NCBI RefSeq assembly: GCF_004682055.1
Contig: NZ_QUZU01000002.1
Span: 186,001-250,000 of the forward strand
Direction: 5' to 3'
DNA length: 64,000 bases
Source: Pseudomonas kairouanensis
GTDB lineage: Bacteria; Pseudomonadota; Gammaproteobacteria; Pseudomonadales; Pseudomonadaceae
Positions 38,628 to 47,905 of the stretch are shown piece by piece. Made by a program: the position numbers and the translations under genes. Position 1 is the first letter of the stretch, and each line of letters opens with the position of its first letter. The notes beneath the pieces were generated by a model. That model saw only the letters and a list, made by a program, of their open reading frames with translations, searched no databases and had not been told where the DNA came from.

Positions 38628-40529
38628 CTATTGCACCCAGCGTTGCAGGATCTGCTGCAAATCGGTGCGTTTGAACGGCTTGGCCAGGTAATCGTTCATG
38701 CCCGCAGCCAGGCAGGCTTCGCGGTCGCCCTGCAAGGCATTGGCAGTGAGGGCGATGATCGGCAGGTCGGCGCAGCCCGGCAACTGACGAATCTGCCGGG
38801 TGGCTTCGTAGCCGTCGATCAACGGCAGTCGGCAATCCATCAGGATCGCTGTGAAAATCAGGCTCTCGGCACTGCGGATCGCTTCGGCGCCATCGGTGGC
38901 CAGGCTCACTTCAAAGCCCAGGCTGCGCAACATCGCTTCGACCACGGTGCGGTTGACCGGGTTGTCTTCCACCAGCAGCACATGGCGCCCATCGCCCACT
39001 CCGTTTTTGCCTTCGGCATCCAGGCTGATCGCCGGCACGCTGTGTTGGTCGATGGCCAACGGGATCTCCAGTGTAAACACCGAGCCACGGCCTTCTTCGC
39101 TTTGGGCGCGCAGCGTGCCGCCCATGCGTTCGGCCAGGGTGCGGGCAATTGGCAGGCCCAGGCCAGTGCCGCCGTAACGTCTTGAAATGGAACTGTCGGC
39201 CTGCTGGAACGCGTCGAACATCAACTCCAGGCGTTCGGCGGAAATGCCGATGCCGCTGTCGCGCACGGTGCAGGTGAACCACACCAGTTCGTGGTCCAGG
39301 GCCTGCCAGTGGGGCTCGACGGTGACGGTGCCGTGCTCGGTGAATTTGAGTGCGTTGCCGATCAGGTTCACCAGAATCTGCCGGATGCGCGTCGGGTCCC
39401 CCTGGACGCGCAGCGTCTCCAGGCCCGGCACAAGCGCCAGTTTGAGCGCCAACCCGCGTTGCTGGGCGCTGTGCTGGAAGGCCTGGGCGCAACTGTTGAT
39501 CAGGTCGGCCAGGTTGAAGGGAATGTGCTCCAGTTCCAGCGCTGCGCGTTCGATGCGCGAGAAGTCGAGGATGTCGTTGATCACCTTGAGCAAGTGCTCG
39601 GTGGACTCGGAGGCCAGCGCCGCGTACTCGGTTTGCTCCTCGGTCATCTGCGTGGTTTCCAGCAATTGCAGCATGCCCAGCACACCGTTCATGGGCGTGC
39701 GCAATTCATGGCTCATCATGGCCAGGAAGTCGGACTTGGCGTTATTGGCCCGTTCGGCTTCTTCGCGGGTCTGGATCAACTGGGCCATGGCTTGCTGCTG
39801 TTCACGACTGGCCTGGTTGAGGCCTTCGGCGAGGTTGTTGATATGCCGCGACAGGTCGCCCAGCTCCGAGTCATCCACAATGGGCAGTGGCGTCTTGTAG
39901 TCGCCTTGCTGGATGGCCTTCACCGCATTGCCCATGGCACTGATCGGCTGCGACAGGCTGGCCGACAGGCGCCGGGCCAGCAGGAAGGTGAACAGCAAGG
40001 CAAAGAGCGCGAGGATCCCGGCCTTGAATAGGATCTCTTGCTGGCGCTGGCTGAACGCATCGTTGGACATGCCGACGATCACCCGGCCCAGGTAGTCGGC
40101 ACGGGGCGCCTTGGGTTCGTTGAGGTTGTCCTGGAAAAAGTCGTTGCCCAACTGGATATGTTGCAGGCGGATCGGCGCCTGGAACACTTTCACCGACAGC
40201 GCACGGTCGTGCTTCTCCGAGGGCTGTTCGACGTACACCAAGATGTTCTCGCTGCTGTCCTGTATCTCCAGGAAGCGCACATGCGGGGTGGCCAGGGTGG
40301 CCCGCAGCAGGCTTTCGAGTACATCGTTGTTGCCGGAAATCACCCCGTATTCGGTGGCGGGCGCCAGCTGGTTGGCGATCAGTTGGCCGGTGTGGTCCAG
40401 CTCCTGACGCAAATCCTGGATACGCACGAACGTGAAGAAGCTGATCAACAGCAGCGTCAGCAAAAGGGCCGGACCCAAGGTGATGAGCTGGGTACGGGTG
40501 TTGATATCCCAACGTCGACGCAAGGTCAT
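38628..40529 (-). CDS. Hybrid histidine kinase, PA1611-like
   Basis: A 633-residue inner-membrane hybrid sensor kinase. TM1 about 17-35; periplasmic sensor about 36-168; TM2 about 169-186; HAMP; HisKA with His274 (MSHELRTPMNG); HATPase (VNLIGNALKFT, DSGIGIS, GGTGLGLPIA); receiver domain with Asp565 (ILMDCRLPLIDGYEA). No HPt domain, so phosphotransfer probably ends on a separate HptB-type protein. The architecture and the place beside fabA match, from memory, P. aeruginosa PA1611, which interacts with RetS and affects the Gac/Rsm switch. Its start overlaps the binding-protein-like gene (ATGA). Confidence 0.9.
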   Translation of the reverse strand: MTLRRRWDINTRTQLITLGPALLLTLLLISFFTFVRIQDLRQELDHTGQLIANQLAPATEYGVISGNNDVLESLLRATLATPHVRFLEIQDSSENILVYVEQPSEKHDRALSVKVFQAPIRLQHIQLGNDFFQDNLNEPKAPRADYLGRVIVGMSNDAFSQRQQEILFKAGILALFALLFTFLLARRLSASLSQPISAMGNAVKAIQQGDYKTPLPIVDDSELGDLSRHINNLAEGLNQASREQQQAMAQLIQTREEAERANNAKSDFLAMMSHELRTPMNGVLGMLQLLETTQMTEEQTEYAALASESTEHLLKVINDILDFSRIERAALELEHIPFNLADLINSCAQAFQHSAQQRGLALKLALVPGLETLRVQGDPTRIRQILVNLIGNALKFTEHGTVTVEPHWQALDHELVWFTCTVRDSGIGISAERLELMFDAFQQADSSISRRYGGTGLGLPIARTLAERMGGTLRAQSEEGRGSVFTLEIPLAIDQHSVPAISLDAEGKNGVGDGRHVLLVEDNPVNRTVVEAMLRSLGFEVSLATDGAEAIRSAESLIFTAILMDCRLPLIDGYEATRQIRQLPGCADLPIIALTANALQGDREACLAAGMNDYLAKPFKRTDLQQILQRWVQ

Positions 40530-41455
40530 GGGCGTTTTTCTCCTTCGGCCAATCGGGCGGCGACGCTGGCTTCGTCCACCTGTTCGATCCCCAGTGAGCG
40601 CGCGACTTGCGGGTTGCCCACGACTTTGAAGTGATCCGGGTACAGCGAGCGTGGCCAGGTGGCTGGCGGGTGGTCGAGCAAACGATCAAGCACCGCCAGC
40701 CAGTCGGCCTGGTCGCTGTAGGTACTGGCCAGGCTACCGGCCCGCACGAATCCCGCGTTTGGACCGACCAAAGGCAACTGCTGCGCGTAGCTGCTCAGCA
40801 ACAGGTTTTTCGCGGTTTTCGGGTTGTAAAGCTGTGGGTCGTCCAGACCCAGCAACACGTCACTGACGCGAAAAAGGGCTTGCAGCGGTCGGCTGTCATT
40901 AATGCTGTCCCAGCGCTGGGGCACTATTTGCAGGCCCATGTGGCCGGCGAATTGGTGCAGTTCAGGTAACAGGAATTCACTCTGGGCACCGTAGAGCACG
41001 CCGATCCGTTGTGCCTGGGGCAGGATATTGGCGATCAGGCGCAGTTGGCGATCCAACGGCGGATCGCTCCACAACAGGCTGATGCGGGGGTGCGGCAGGT
41101 TGCCCAGGCGCTGTTGGGCCTGGAGCCGACTGATGCGCAGCACCAGGGTGGGAGGGCCTTGAGTGTCTTGCAGGCGCCAGTCGAGGCTGGGCAGGTCCAG
41201 CAGAATCAGGCGCGTGGTGCCTGGCAGGCGGCTGGGGGGCGGCAACTCCTTGAGGGCGGTGAAGGTAATGCGGTCTTCAGGGCGTTGTTCGGCCAAGGCC
41301 CGGCTGAAGGCCTGCACGCCGGCGCTGTCTTCGGCGGCGGTCAGCAGGATTTCGGCGCTCCAGGCCGGGGTCGCCAGCCACAGGCAGGCCAGCAGCCCGA
41401 CGCGGCGCCAGAGGGTGTAGATAAAGAGGAAGGTCATCCGTGACGAGTCGCCCAT
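40526..41455 (-). CDS. Periplasmic ABC-type binding-protein-like partner
   Basis: A 309-residue exported protein. The N-terminus carries a signal peptide ending LACLWLATPAWSA. The body looks like a type-I periplasmic binding fold of the ABC_sub_bind group (PHPRISLLWSDPPLDRQLRL, AQRIGVLYGAQSEFLLPEL, DVLLGLDDPQLYNPKTAKN). No permease or ATPase gene accompanies it. It lies between a TonB receptor and a hybrid kinase: its ATG is 1 nt after the receptor stop, and its end overlaps the kinase start by 4 bp. A sensory ligand-presenting role is inferred. MTFLFIYTLW (41437) is an alternative start. Confidence 0.78.
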   Translation of the reverse strand: MGDSSRMTFLFIYTLWRRVGLLACLWLATPAWSAEILLTAAEDSAGVQAFSRALAEQRPEDRITFTALKELPPPSRLPGTTRLILLDLPSLDWRLQDTQGPPTLVLRISRLQAQQRLGNLPHPRISLLWSDPPLDRQLRLIANILPQAQRIGVLYGAQSEFLLPELHQFAGHMGLQIVPQRWDSINDSRPLQALFRVSDVLLGLDDPQLYNPKTAKNLLLSSYAQQLPLVGPNAGFVRAGSLASTYSDQADWLAVLDRLLDHPPATWPRSLYPDHFKVVGNPQVARSLGIEQVDEASVAARLAEGEKRP

Positions 41456-41456
41456 G

Positions 41457-43577
41457 TCAGAACTCTAGCTCTGCGCTGAAGTAGAGGACGTGGCGATGGT
41501 CGTAATTGTTATCGGCCCAGGTGGTGGGCTGGTTGTCGAGGCGTTGTTGCAACATGCCGGCCAGCTCCACGTTGGCTTTGCCCAGGGCAAGGCGCTTGGC
41601 CACCCGCAGGTCGACCCGTTCGAAGCGATATTGGTTGAGGGCGTCGTCGCCATAGTAGAACAACGCGCTGGACCAGCCTTGCCCCCATTCACGCAGCCAG
41701 CCGGCCGAGCCACTGTTGCGTGCGGTTTGGACTTTGTCCCGTGGGTTGCTGGTGCTGGCGTCGACGTAAGCATAGGTGAGCCGCAAACGGTCGGCATTGC
41801 TCATGCGCCAGTCGAACTGGGATTCGGCACCGGTAAACCGTGAACGGTTGGCATTGCTGGCAATGTACTGGTTATTGCGCAGGGGCGAACTGATCATGTC
41901 GGTGATCTCGTCATAGAACAGTTTCACGTCCATGTTCAGCCCGATGTCGGCAAAGAAGCCGTTATAGCCCAGTTCCCGCGATTTCATCATCTCTTTGTCG
42001 AGATTGCCCGGGCCCCGGGTCTTCACGAAGTACTGTCCCGAGGTCTGACCGTAGGCCGGCGAGCTGAGATTGGTGACGCGGTAGCTCCAGTTGACATTGT
42101 TCTCGAACATGTCCGGCGAGCGGATCGCTTCGGAATACACCGCGCGCAGGCCGTGGCGCGGGTTGATCAAATAGTTGACCGCGACCCGTGGCGTCAGCGA
42201 GCTGCCACTTAAGCGGGTGTCTTCGAACATGGCGCCACCTTGCAGCAGCCAATGCTCGCTGGCGCGCCATTCCAGTTGGCCGAACAGGCGCCAGGTGTTG
42301 TCGTCCAGGGTGCCGTTGAAATAGGTGTCGGAGTCGGCGCGGTCGTAGCGGTAGTTCAGGCCGCTGACCAGGCGCACGCTGTCGGACAGGCTGAGGGTGT
42401 CCTGGACCTCCACGTCGTAGCGACTTTCGCGGGTGCTCTGGTCGATGTCGCCACACACGCTCTGGTTGGCGCCGTTGCGCCATTGGTCCAGCACCTGGTT
42501 GGCCAGGGCTTGCTCGGCGGCACTGCCGGGTGGCGCGGTGCCTTGGCTGTAGGTGTCCATGTGCCGGGCCAGCAGTTCGGCGTAGTTGGGGTTGAGTTGC
42601 CACAACTGGGTCAATTCCGGGCTGAACGAGACCTTGGCATCGCACGCCTTCCAGATTTGCCGGCGGTCCCACTGTTGGGCCGAGCCCTGGATATAAAGGC
42701 TGTGATCGGGGTTGAAGTCGAAGTTCCAACGCAAGGAGGCGGCATAGTCCTTGGCAGTGACGTCGGAATTATTACCGCCTTCTGTAATCCCGGCAAAAAC
42801 TGGCGTGTAGGTGTACGGACGTTGGTTGGTGCCTTCCTTCGCATCCAGTTGCCAGTCGATGCTTTGCTGCGCGTTCAGCGTCTGGCTCACCGCCAGGCTG
42901 AAGCGGTTGAGGCGCCGGCTGTCACGGCGGTCGGCACCGGCGGCGTCGCTGTCGAAGCCATCGTCCTGCTGGCCGGAGAGTGACAGGCGCAGGTCGCCCG
43001 TTTCCCAGCCCACGCCCTGGCTGGCGTAGAAGTCGTTGATGCCACGTTCGCCGCGCACCACCTTGACCCGTGTGCCCTGGCTGTTGGCGGGCGAGCGGGT
43101 GAGGATGTTGACCACCGCCATCAGGGCATTGGCACCGTAGCTGACGGTGTTGGGGCCGCGAAACACCTCGATGCGCTCGATGTCTTCCATGGCCACCGGA
43201 ATATCGCTCCAGTCCACCGTGGCCAGGCCTGCGCGGTAGACCGAGCGGCCGTCGATCAGCACCTGCATGCGTCGTGCATCGCTGGCGCTGGTGCCGTGGT
43301 AGTTCACGGCGGCCTGGTTGCCGGTGGTGTAGCCGACCATCATTCCTGGCACCAGGCGCAGCAGTTCGCTGATGTCCCGCGCGCCACTGGCCTTGATCAG
43401 CTCGCTGTCGATCACGGTCATGCTGCCGGGTACGGCGGCCGCCGATTGCTTGAGGCGCGTGGCGGTCAATACCTGGGGCAGCGGCTGGTTGTCGAGGAAC
43501 AGATCATCGGCCAGCGCCGGCGCGCTGCACATCAACATCAACCACAGGGATGAACGGGGAGGAGGGCCCAAATACAC
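41457..43577 (-). CDS. TonB-dependent outer-membrane receptor
   Basis: A 706-residue receptor with a plug domain (TATRLKQSAAAVPGSMTVID; DISELLRLVPGMMVGYTTG; RMQVLIDGRSVYRAG; ERIEVFRGPNTVSYGANALM) and a beta-barrel ending in aromatic residues (HVLYFSAELEF). It resembles the BtuB/CirA-type group; the substrate is not evident. The start is GTG 43577 with no clear Shine-Dalgarno; the next in-frame methionines would trim the signal peptide (LWLMLMCSAPALA). First gene of the operon with the binding-protein-like gene and hybrid kinase. Confidence 0.88.
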   Translation of the reverse strand: MYLGPPPRSSLWLMLMCSAPALADDLFLDNQPLPQVLTATRLKQSAAAVPGSMTVIDSELIKASGARDISELLRLVPGMMVGYTTGNQAAVNYHGTSASDARRMQVLIDGRSVYRAGLATVDWSDIPVAMEDIERIEVFRGPNTVSYGANALMAVVNILTRSPANSQGTRVKVVRGERGINDFYASQGVGWETGDLRLSLSGQQDDGFDSDAAGADRRDSRRLNRFSLAVSQTLNAQQSIDWQLDAKEGTNQRPYTYTPVFAGITEGGNNSDVTAKDYAASLRWNFDFNPDHSLYIQGSAQQWDRRQIWKACDAKVSFSPELTQLWQLNPNYAELLARHMDTYSQGTAPPGSAAEQALANQVLDQWRNGANQSVCGDIDQSTRESRYDVEVQDTLSLSDSVRLVSGLNYRYDRADSDTYFNGTLDDNTWRLFGQLEWRASEHWLLQGGAMFEDTRLSGSSLTPRVAVNYLINPRHGLRAVYSEAIRSPDMFENNVNWSYRVTNLSSPAYGQTSGQYFVKTRGPGNLDKEMMKSRELGYNGFFADIGLNMDVKLFYDEITDMISSPLRNNQYIASNANRSRFTGAESQFDWRMSNADRLRLTYAYVDASTSNPRDKVQTARNSGSAGWLREWGQGWSSALFYYGDDALNQYRFERVDLRVAKRLALGKANVELAGMLQQRLDNQPTTWADNNYDHRHVLYFSAELEF

Positions 43578-43772
43578 GGCACGGCCTTGATAATTGCGGA
43601 TAGCCGCCCATGTTAACCGAGGTAAGTTGTTTTGCCAGTCGTGGGACTTGCATTTACTTCACACAGGCGTGGCATTTTCCGACAGGCGTGGGAATTCACA
43701 CGGGGGCTGGCCGCAAGCGGGTCGCTCCGTATAATGCCGGCATCGCCACTGGTATGGATTAACGGATTGCAT

Positions 43773-44798
43773 ATGACTGAACAGCGCCCTATTGCGGTCC
43801 TGGGAGGCGGAAGTTTTGGTACCGCCGTGGCTAACCTGCTGGCCGAGAATGGTCATTCTGTGCGCCAGTGGATGCGTGACCCCGAGCAGGCCGAAGCGAT
43901 TCGCGTGCACCGGGAAAACCCGCGTTATCTCAAAGGCATCAAGATCCACCCGGCCGTTGAGCCGGTGACGGATTTGCTCGCCACCCTCAACGCGTGCGAC
44001 CTGAGTTTTGTGGCGCTGCCTTCCAGTGCATTGCGTTCGGTGCTGGCGCCCCATGCCGATCTGCTGGCCGGCAAGCTGCTGGTCAGCCTGACCAAGGGCA
44101 TCGAGGCGCAAACCTTCAAGCTGATGAGTGAAATCCTCCAGGAAATTGCCCCGCAAGCGCGTATTGGCGTGCTGTCCGGGCCGAACCTGGCGCGTGAAGT
44201 AGCCGAACACGCCTTGACTGCCACCGTGGTGGCCAGTGAAGACGAGGCACTCTGCGAGCGCGTCCAGGCCGTGCTGCATGGCCGTACCTTCCGCGTCTAC
44301 GCCAGCAGCGATCGCTTTGGCGTCGAGTTGGGCGGTGCGTTGAAAAACGTCTACGCGATCATCGCCGGCATGGCCGTGGCGCTGGGCATGGGCGAAAACA
44401 CCAAGAGCATGCTGATTACCCGCGCCTTGGCCGAAATGACCCGCTTTGCGGTGAACCAAGGCGCCAACCCGATGACCTTCCTCGGCCTTGCGGGCGTGGG
44501 CGACCTGATCGTCACCTGCTCATCGCCCAAAAGCCGCAATTACCAGGTCGGTTTTGCCTTGGGCCAGGGCCTGAGCCTGGAAGACGCGGTGACGCGCCTG
44601 GGCGAGGTGGCCGAAGGCGTCAACACCCTCAAGGTACTCAAGGCCAAGGCCCAGGAAACCGGTGTGTATATGCCGCTGGTCGCCGGGCTGCATGCGATCC
44701 TGTTTGAAGGGCGCACCTTGAACCAGGTCATCGAGCTGCTGATGCGGGCCGAGCCAAAAACCGATGTCGACTTTATTTCCACCAGCGGTTTCAACTGA
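43773..44798 (+). CDS. gpsA: Glycerol-3-phosphate dehydrogenase (NAD(P)+)
   Basis: A 341-residue cytosolic enzyme that makes sn-glycerol-3-phosphate from dihydroxyacetone phosphate for phospholipid synthesis. Rossmann motif [30 protein letters not shown]; catalytic Lys in [38 protein letters not shown] 43773 matches the family; upstream in-frame codons are intergenic. It starts a + strand run with the DUF4389 and sixA genes. Confidence 0.97.
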   Translation: MTEQRPIAVLGGGSFGTAVANLLAENGHSVRQWMRDPEQAEAIRVHRENPRYLKGIKIHPAVEPVTDLLATLNACDLSFVALPSSALRSVLAPHADLLAGKLLVSLTKGIEAQTFKLMSEILQEIAPQARIGVLSGPNLAREVAEHALTATVVASEDEALCERVQAVLHGRTFRVYASSDRFGVELGGALKNVYAIIAGMAVALGMGENTKSMLITRALAEMTRFAVNQGANPMTFLGLAGVGDLIVTCSSPKSRNYQVGFALGQGLSLEDAVTRLGEVAEGVNTLKVLKAKAQETGVYMPLVAGLHAILFEGRTLNQVIELLMRAEPKTDVDFISTSGFN

Positions 44799-44808
44799 GG
44801 AACGCGCC

Positions 44809-45156
44809 ATGAATGATCCAAAAGCAGCGCCCAAGTACGAGTCCATTGTGTTGCGCATCCTGTGGATGCTGGTGTTTGCCCTGGTGTGGCAGGTGGCGCA
44901 GTTTCTGCTCGGCGCCTTGGTGATCGTGCAATTGATCTACCGCCTGGTCTACAGCGCACCCAACCTGGGCTTGATGAATTTTGGCGACAGCCTCAGCCAG
45001 TTCCTGGCGCAGATCGGCCGTTTTGGTAGCTTCCACACCGAGCAAAAGCCTTGGCCGTTCGCCGACTGGCCGACCCCGCGCGCGCCCGAGGGCGAAGCCG
45101 CCCATAGCGTGCCACCGGCGCCGCACCCGGCGCGTGATGAAGAGCCCAAGCTGTGA
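44809..45156 (+). CDS. DUF4389 membrane protein
   Basis: A 115-residue protein with a DUF4389-like membrane domain (SIVLRILWMLVFALVWQVAQ, LLGALVIVQLIYRLVY) and a Pro-rich soluble tail. GAGGA lies about 9 nt before the ATG. It sits between gpsA (10-bp gap) and sixA (4-bp GTGA overlap). Function unknown. Confidence 0.82.
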   Translation: MNDPKAAPKYESIVLRILWMLVFALVWQVAQFLLGALVIVQLIYRLVYSAPNLGLMNFGDSLSQFLAQIGRFGSFHTEQKPWPFADWPTPRAPEGEAAHSVPPAPHPARDEEPKL

Positions 45157-45602
45157 AACTGTGGATCCTGCGCCATGGCGAGGCCGAGGGGCATGCCCGC
45201 ACGGATGCCGAGCGCAACCTCACCGAACACGGGCGTGCAGAAGTCTTGCGCAGTGCTGCGCACCTGATCGGCCTGCCCATCAGCGCGATCATCGCCAGCC
45301 CCTATGTGCGGGCGCAGCAGACGGCGCACCTGGTGCGGGAGGCTTTGGGCTTTGAACCGCCAATCCGCACCGTGCCCTGGCTGACCCCCGAGGGTAACCC
45401 GCAGCAGGTGCTGGAGAAGCTCGACACCGATGACAACGTGCTGTTGGTCAGCCATCAGCCACTGGTGGGCAGCCTGATCTGCTTTTTGCAGCACGGCCAC
45501 TTGCGCCAGCCGCAACCGATGTACACCGCCAGCCTGGCGGAACTGGAAGGGGATTTCCCGCTGGCGGGGCTGATGAGCCTGGTCAGCGTAAAAAACCCGT
45601 AG
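45153..45602 (+). CDS. sixA: Phosphohistidine phosphatase SixA
   Basis: A 149-residue small histidine phosphatase. RHG motif LWILRHGEAEGH (His8) and second catalytic histidine His101 in LLVSHQPLVGS. SixA removes phosphate from HPt domains such as ArcB or from NPr in E. coli. The start is GTG overlapping the stop of the DUF4389 gene. The receptor-kinase operon lies about 1.5 kb away, but no functional link is shown. Confidence 0.9.
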   Translation: MKLWILRHGEAEGHARTDAERNLTEHGRAEVLRSAAHLIGLPISAIIASPYVRAQQTAHLVREALGFEPPIRTVPWLTPEGNPQQVLEKLDTDDNVLLVSHQPLVGSLICFLQHGHLRQPQPMYTASLAELEGDFPLAGLMSLVSVKNP

Positions 45603-45634
45603 GCTATCTCGCGGCTTTGTGTGTGCTATATAGT

Positions 45635-45656
45635 CAACCAAGCAAGTGCTTGGTTG
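45635..45656. promoter_or_regulatory. Perfect 10-2-10 palindrome upstream of acyl-CoA synthetase
   Basis: CAACCAAGCA-AG-TGCTTGGTTG. It lies 31 bp before the ATG and just after a TATATAG stretch, so it would overlap the promoter or leader. The shape fits a TetR-family operator (inference). Confidence 0.65.
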
Positions 45657-45687
45657 GCTATCATCGGACCACAAAGGAGCGCGTCCC

Positions 45688-47334
45688 ATGCCCGTCGCTT
45701 TTCGTTTGCCGTTGCAGGTCTTCTTCGAACGTGAAGCGCGACATGCGCGCAAAACCTTTCTGGTCCAGCCCATGGGCGGCGGTGAGGTGCACACCCTTAC
45801 ATGGAGCGAGGTGGGCCATCAGGCGCGTTGCGCCGCACACTGGCTGCGCGCACGGGGGTTGCCCCAAGGCTCGCACATTGCGCTGATTTCCAAGAATTGC
45901 GCCCACTGGATCATCGCCGACCTGGCGATCTGGATGGCCGGGCATGTCTCGGTGCCGCTGTACCCCAACCTCACGGCTGACTCCGTTGGCCATGTGCTCA
46001 GCCATTCCGAGGCGGCGCTGGTGTTTGTCGGCAAGCTCGATGACTGGCCGGCCATGGCACCTGGCGTGCCGGTGGGGGTGCCGACCATCAGCCTGCCGCT
46101 ATGCCCGGTGGGCACATTCGATTTCACCTGGACCGACCTGCAAGCCCGTTCACCCATCCAGGACGACCCCGCACCCGCCGCCTCGGACCTCGCCACCATC
46201 ATCTATACCTCCGGCACCACCGGCCTGCCCAAGGGCGTGATGCACAGCTTCGGCGCCCTGGGGTTTGCGGCCACCCGTGGCGCCGAACTGTTTGGCCTGG
46301 GGGAAGATGATCGGCTGCTGTCGTACCTGCCGCTGTGCCATGTGGCGGAGCGGATGTTTGTGGAAATGGCCTCGATCTACACCGGGCAGACGGTATTTTT
46401 CGCCGAGAGCCTGGATACGTTTCTCACCGATTTGCGTAGGGCGCGGCCGACCGCACTGTTTGGTGTGCCGCGTATCTGGACCAAATTCCAGCTGGGGGTC
46501 TACGCCAAGGTCCCGCAGAAGCGCCTGGACACCCTGTTGCGCCTGCCCTTTATCGGCAAGCGAGTGGGCCACAAGGTGCTGGCCGGGCTGGGCCTGGACG
46601 CACTGCGCATTGCCCTGTCCGGCGCGGCTCCGGTGCCCGAAGCCTTGCTGCGTTGGTATCAACGCCTGGGCCTGGATGTGCTGGAGGTGTATGGCATGAC
46701 CGAGAGTTGCGGCTACTCCCATGTGTGTCGCCCTGGGCAGCAGACCATTGGTTGGATCGGCTTGCCGTGCCCCGGCGTTGAGGTGCGTATCGACCCCGCA
46801 GGAGAAGTGCAGGTACGCAGCGGCGCAACCATGCTTGGCTACTTCAAGGACCCAGGGAAAACCGCCGAGACGATCACGGCCGATGGCTTCCTGCGTACTG
46901 GCGACAAGGGCGAACAGGACGCCGACGGCCGCCTGCGCCTGACCGGACGGCTCAAGGAAATCTTCAAGACCAGCAAAGGCAAATACGTGGCCCCGGCACC
47001 GATTGAAAATCGCCTGGCCGAGCACGCACGTATCGAACAGGTGTGCGTGGTGGGCGATGGTCTACCCGCGCCGATTGCTTTGTGCGTGTTATCGGCGGCG
47101 GGCGAGGATTCTGGGTTGCGCAGCAGCCTTGAGCGCTGGCTGGAGCAGGTCAATCAAGCGCTGGACAAGCATGAGAGGCTGCACCAGCTGGTGGTGGTGA
47201 AGGACTCTTGGGCGGTGGAAAACGGCTTTCTGACGCCCACCCTGAAGATCAAGCGCAACGTGATCGAAGCGACTTACGGTGCATATTTCCAGACTTGGAG
47301 CGAGCGTTGCGAAACCGTTCTGTGGCAGGATTAG
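45688..47334 (+). CDS. AMP-forming acyl-CoA synthetase
   Basis: A 548-residue ANL-superfamily adenylate-forming enzyme, long-chain acyl-CoA synthetase type. P-loop-like motif YTSGTTGLPKGVMHS; YGMTESCGYSH; GDKGEQDADGRLRLTGRLKE. The C-terminal lysine-containing segment TPTLKIKRNVIEATYG is intact. AAAGGAG lies about 8 nt before the ATG. It is followed 30 bp later by a hotdog thioesterase, suggesting a make-and-release acyl-CoA pair. A strong palindrome precedes it. Confidence 0.92.
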   Translation: MPVAFRLPLQVFFEREARHARKTFLVQPMGGGEVHTLTWSEVGHQARCAAHWLRARGLPQGSHIALISKNCAHWIIADLAIWMAGHVSVPLYPNLTADSVGHVLSHSEAALVFVGKLDDWPAMAPGVPVGVPTISLPLCPVGTFDFTWTDLQARSPIQDDPAPAASDLATIIYTSGTTGLPKGVMHSFGALGFAATRGAELFGLGEDDRLLSYLPLCHVAERMFVEMASIYTGQTVFFAESLDTFLTDLRRARPTALFGVPRIWTKFQLGVYAKVPQKRLDTLLRLPFIGKRVGHKVLAGLGLDALRIALSGAAPVPEALLRWYQRLGLDVLEVYGMTESCGYSHVCRPGQQTIGWIGLPCPGVEVRIDPAGEVQVRSGATMLGYFKDPGKTAETITADGFLRTGDKGEQDADGRLRLTGRLKEIFKTSKGKYVAPAPIENRLAEHARIEQVCVVGDGLPAPIALCVLSAAGEDSGLRSSLERWLEQVNQALDKHERLHQLVVVKDSWAVENGFLTPTLKIKRNVIEATYGAYFQTWSERCETVLWQD

Positions 47335-47364
47335 GGTCATCATAAAACCAACAAGGACAAAACC

Positions 47365-47808
47365 ATGGGCCTGTGGCACACCCAACCGAATATCGAACAA
47401 CTCAACGCGATCCAGAAAAACACCATCGGTGAACTGCTGGATATCCGCTTTGAAAGCTTTGACGACGAGTCCCTGACGGCCAGCATGGTGGTGGACCCTC
47501 GCACCCATCAGCCTTTTGGCCTGTTGCACGGCGGCGCATCGGTGGTGCTGGCAGAAAGTATTGGCTCCATGGCGGCCTACCTGTGCATCGACCCCAGCAA
47601 GTTCTATTGCGTGGGCCTTGAGGTCAACGCCAACCACCTGCGCGGTGTACGCACCGGGCGGGTGACGGCAGTAGCCCGGGCGATCCATATCGGGCGTACT
47701 ACCCACGTATGGGATATCCGCCTGACCACCGATGATGGCAAGGTCAACTGCGTGTCGCGCCTGACCATGGCCGTGGTGCCGCTGGGCGAGAACCCGCCGG
47801 CCCGATAG
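47365..47808 (+). CDS. Hotdog acyl-CoA thioesterase, YdiI/MenI type
   Basis: A 147-residue hotdog-fold thioesterase. Active-site region PFGLLHGGASVVLAESIGSMA with catalytic Glu in AESIG; then GLEVNANHLRGVRTGRV. The group hydrolyses aryl- and beta-methyl acyl-CoA esters. AAGGA precedes the ATG. It lies 30 bp after the acyl-CoA synthetase and is likely co-transcribed. Confidence 0.9.
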   Translation: MGLWHTQPNIEQLNAIQKNTIGELLDIRFESFDDESLTASMVVDPRTHQPFGLLHGGASVVLAESIGSMAAYLCIDPSKFYCVGLEVNANHLRGVRTGRVTAVARAIHIGRTTHVWDIRLTTDDGKVNCVSRLTMAVVPLGENPPAR

Positions 47809-47905
47809 GCATGGCGTGAGTGTCATCATTCCTGGCAGTTACAGTCATTGCTGTGCTGCCGGGTGCTTGTGACAATCGATGTCTGTTTTGCTAGATGGAT
47901 CCTGT

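Noticed and set aside
40526..41455. ABC importer operon
   Set aside because: Only a binding-fold protein is present; no permease or ATPase gene lies within the operon or nearby.
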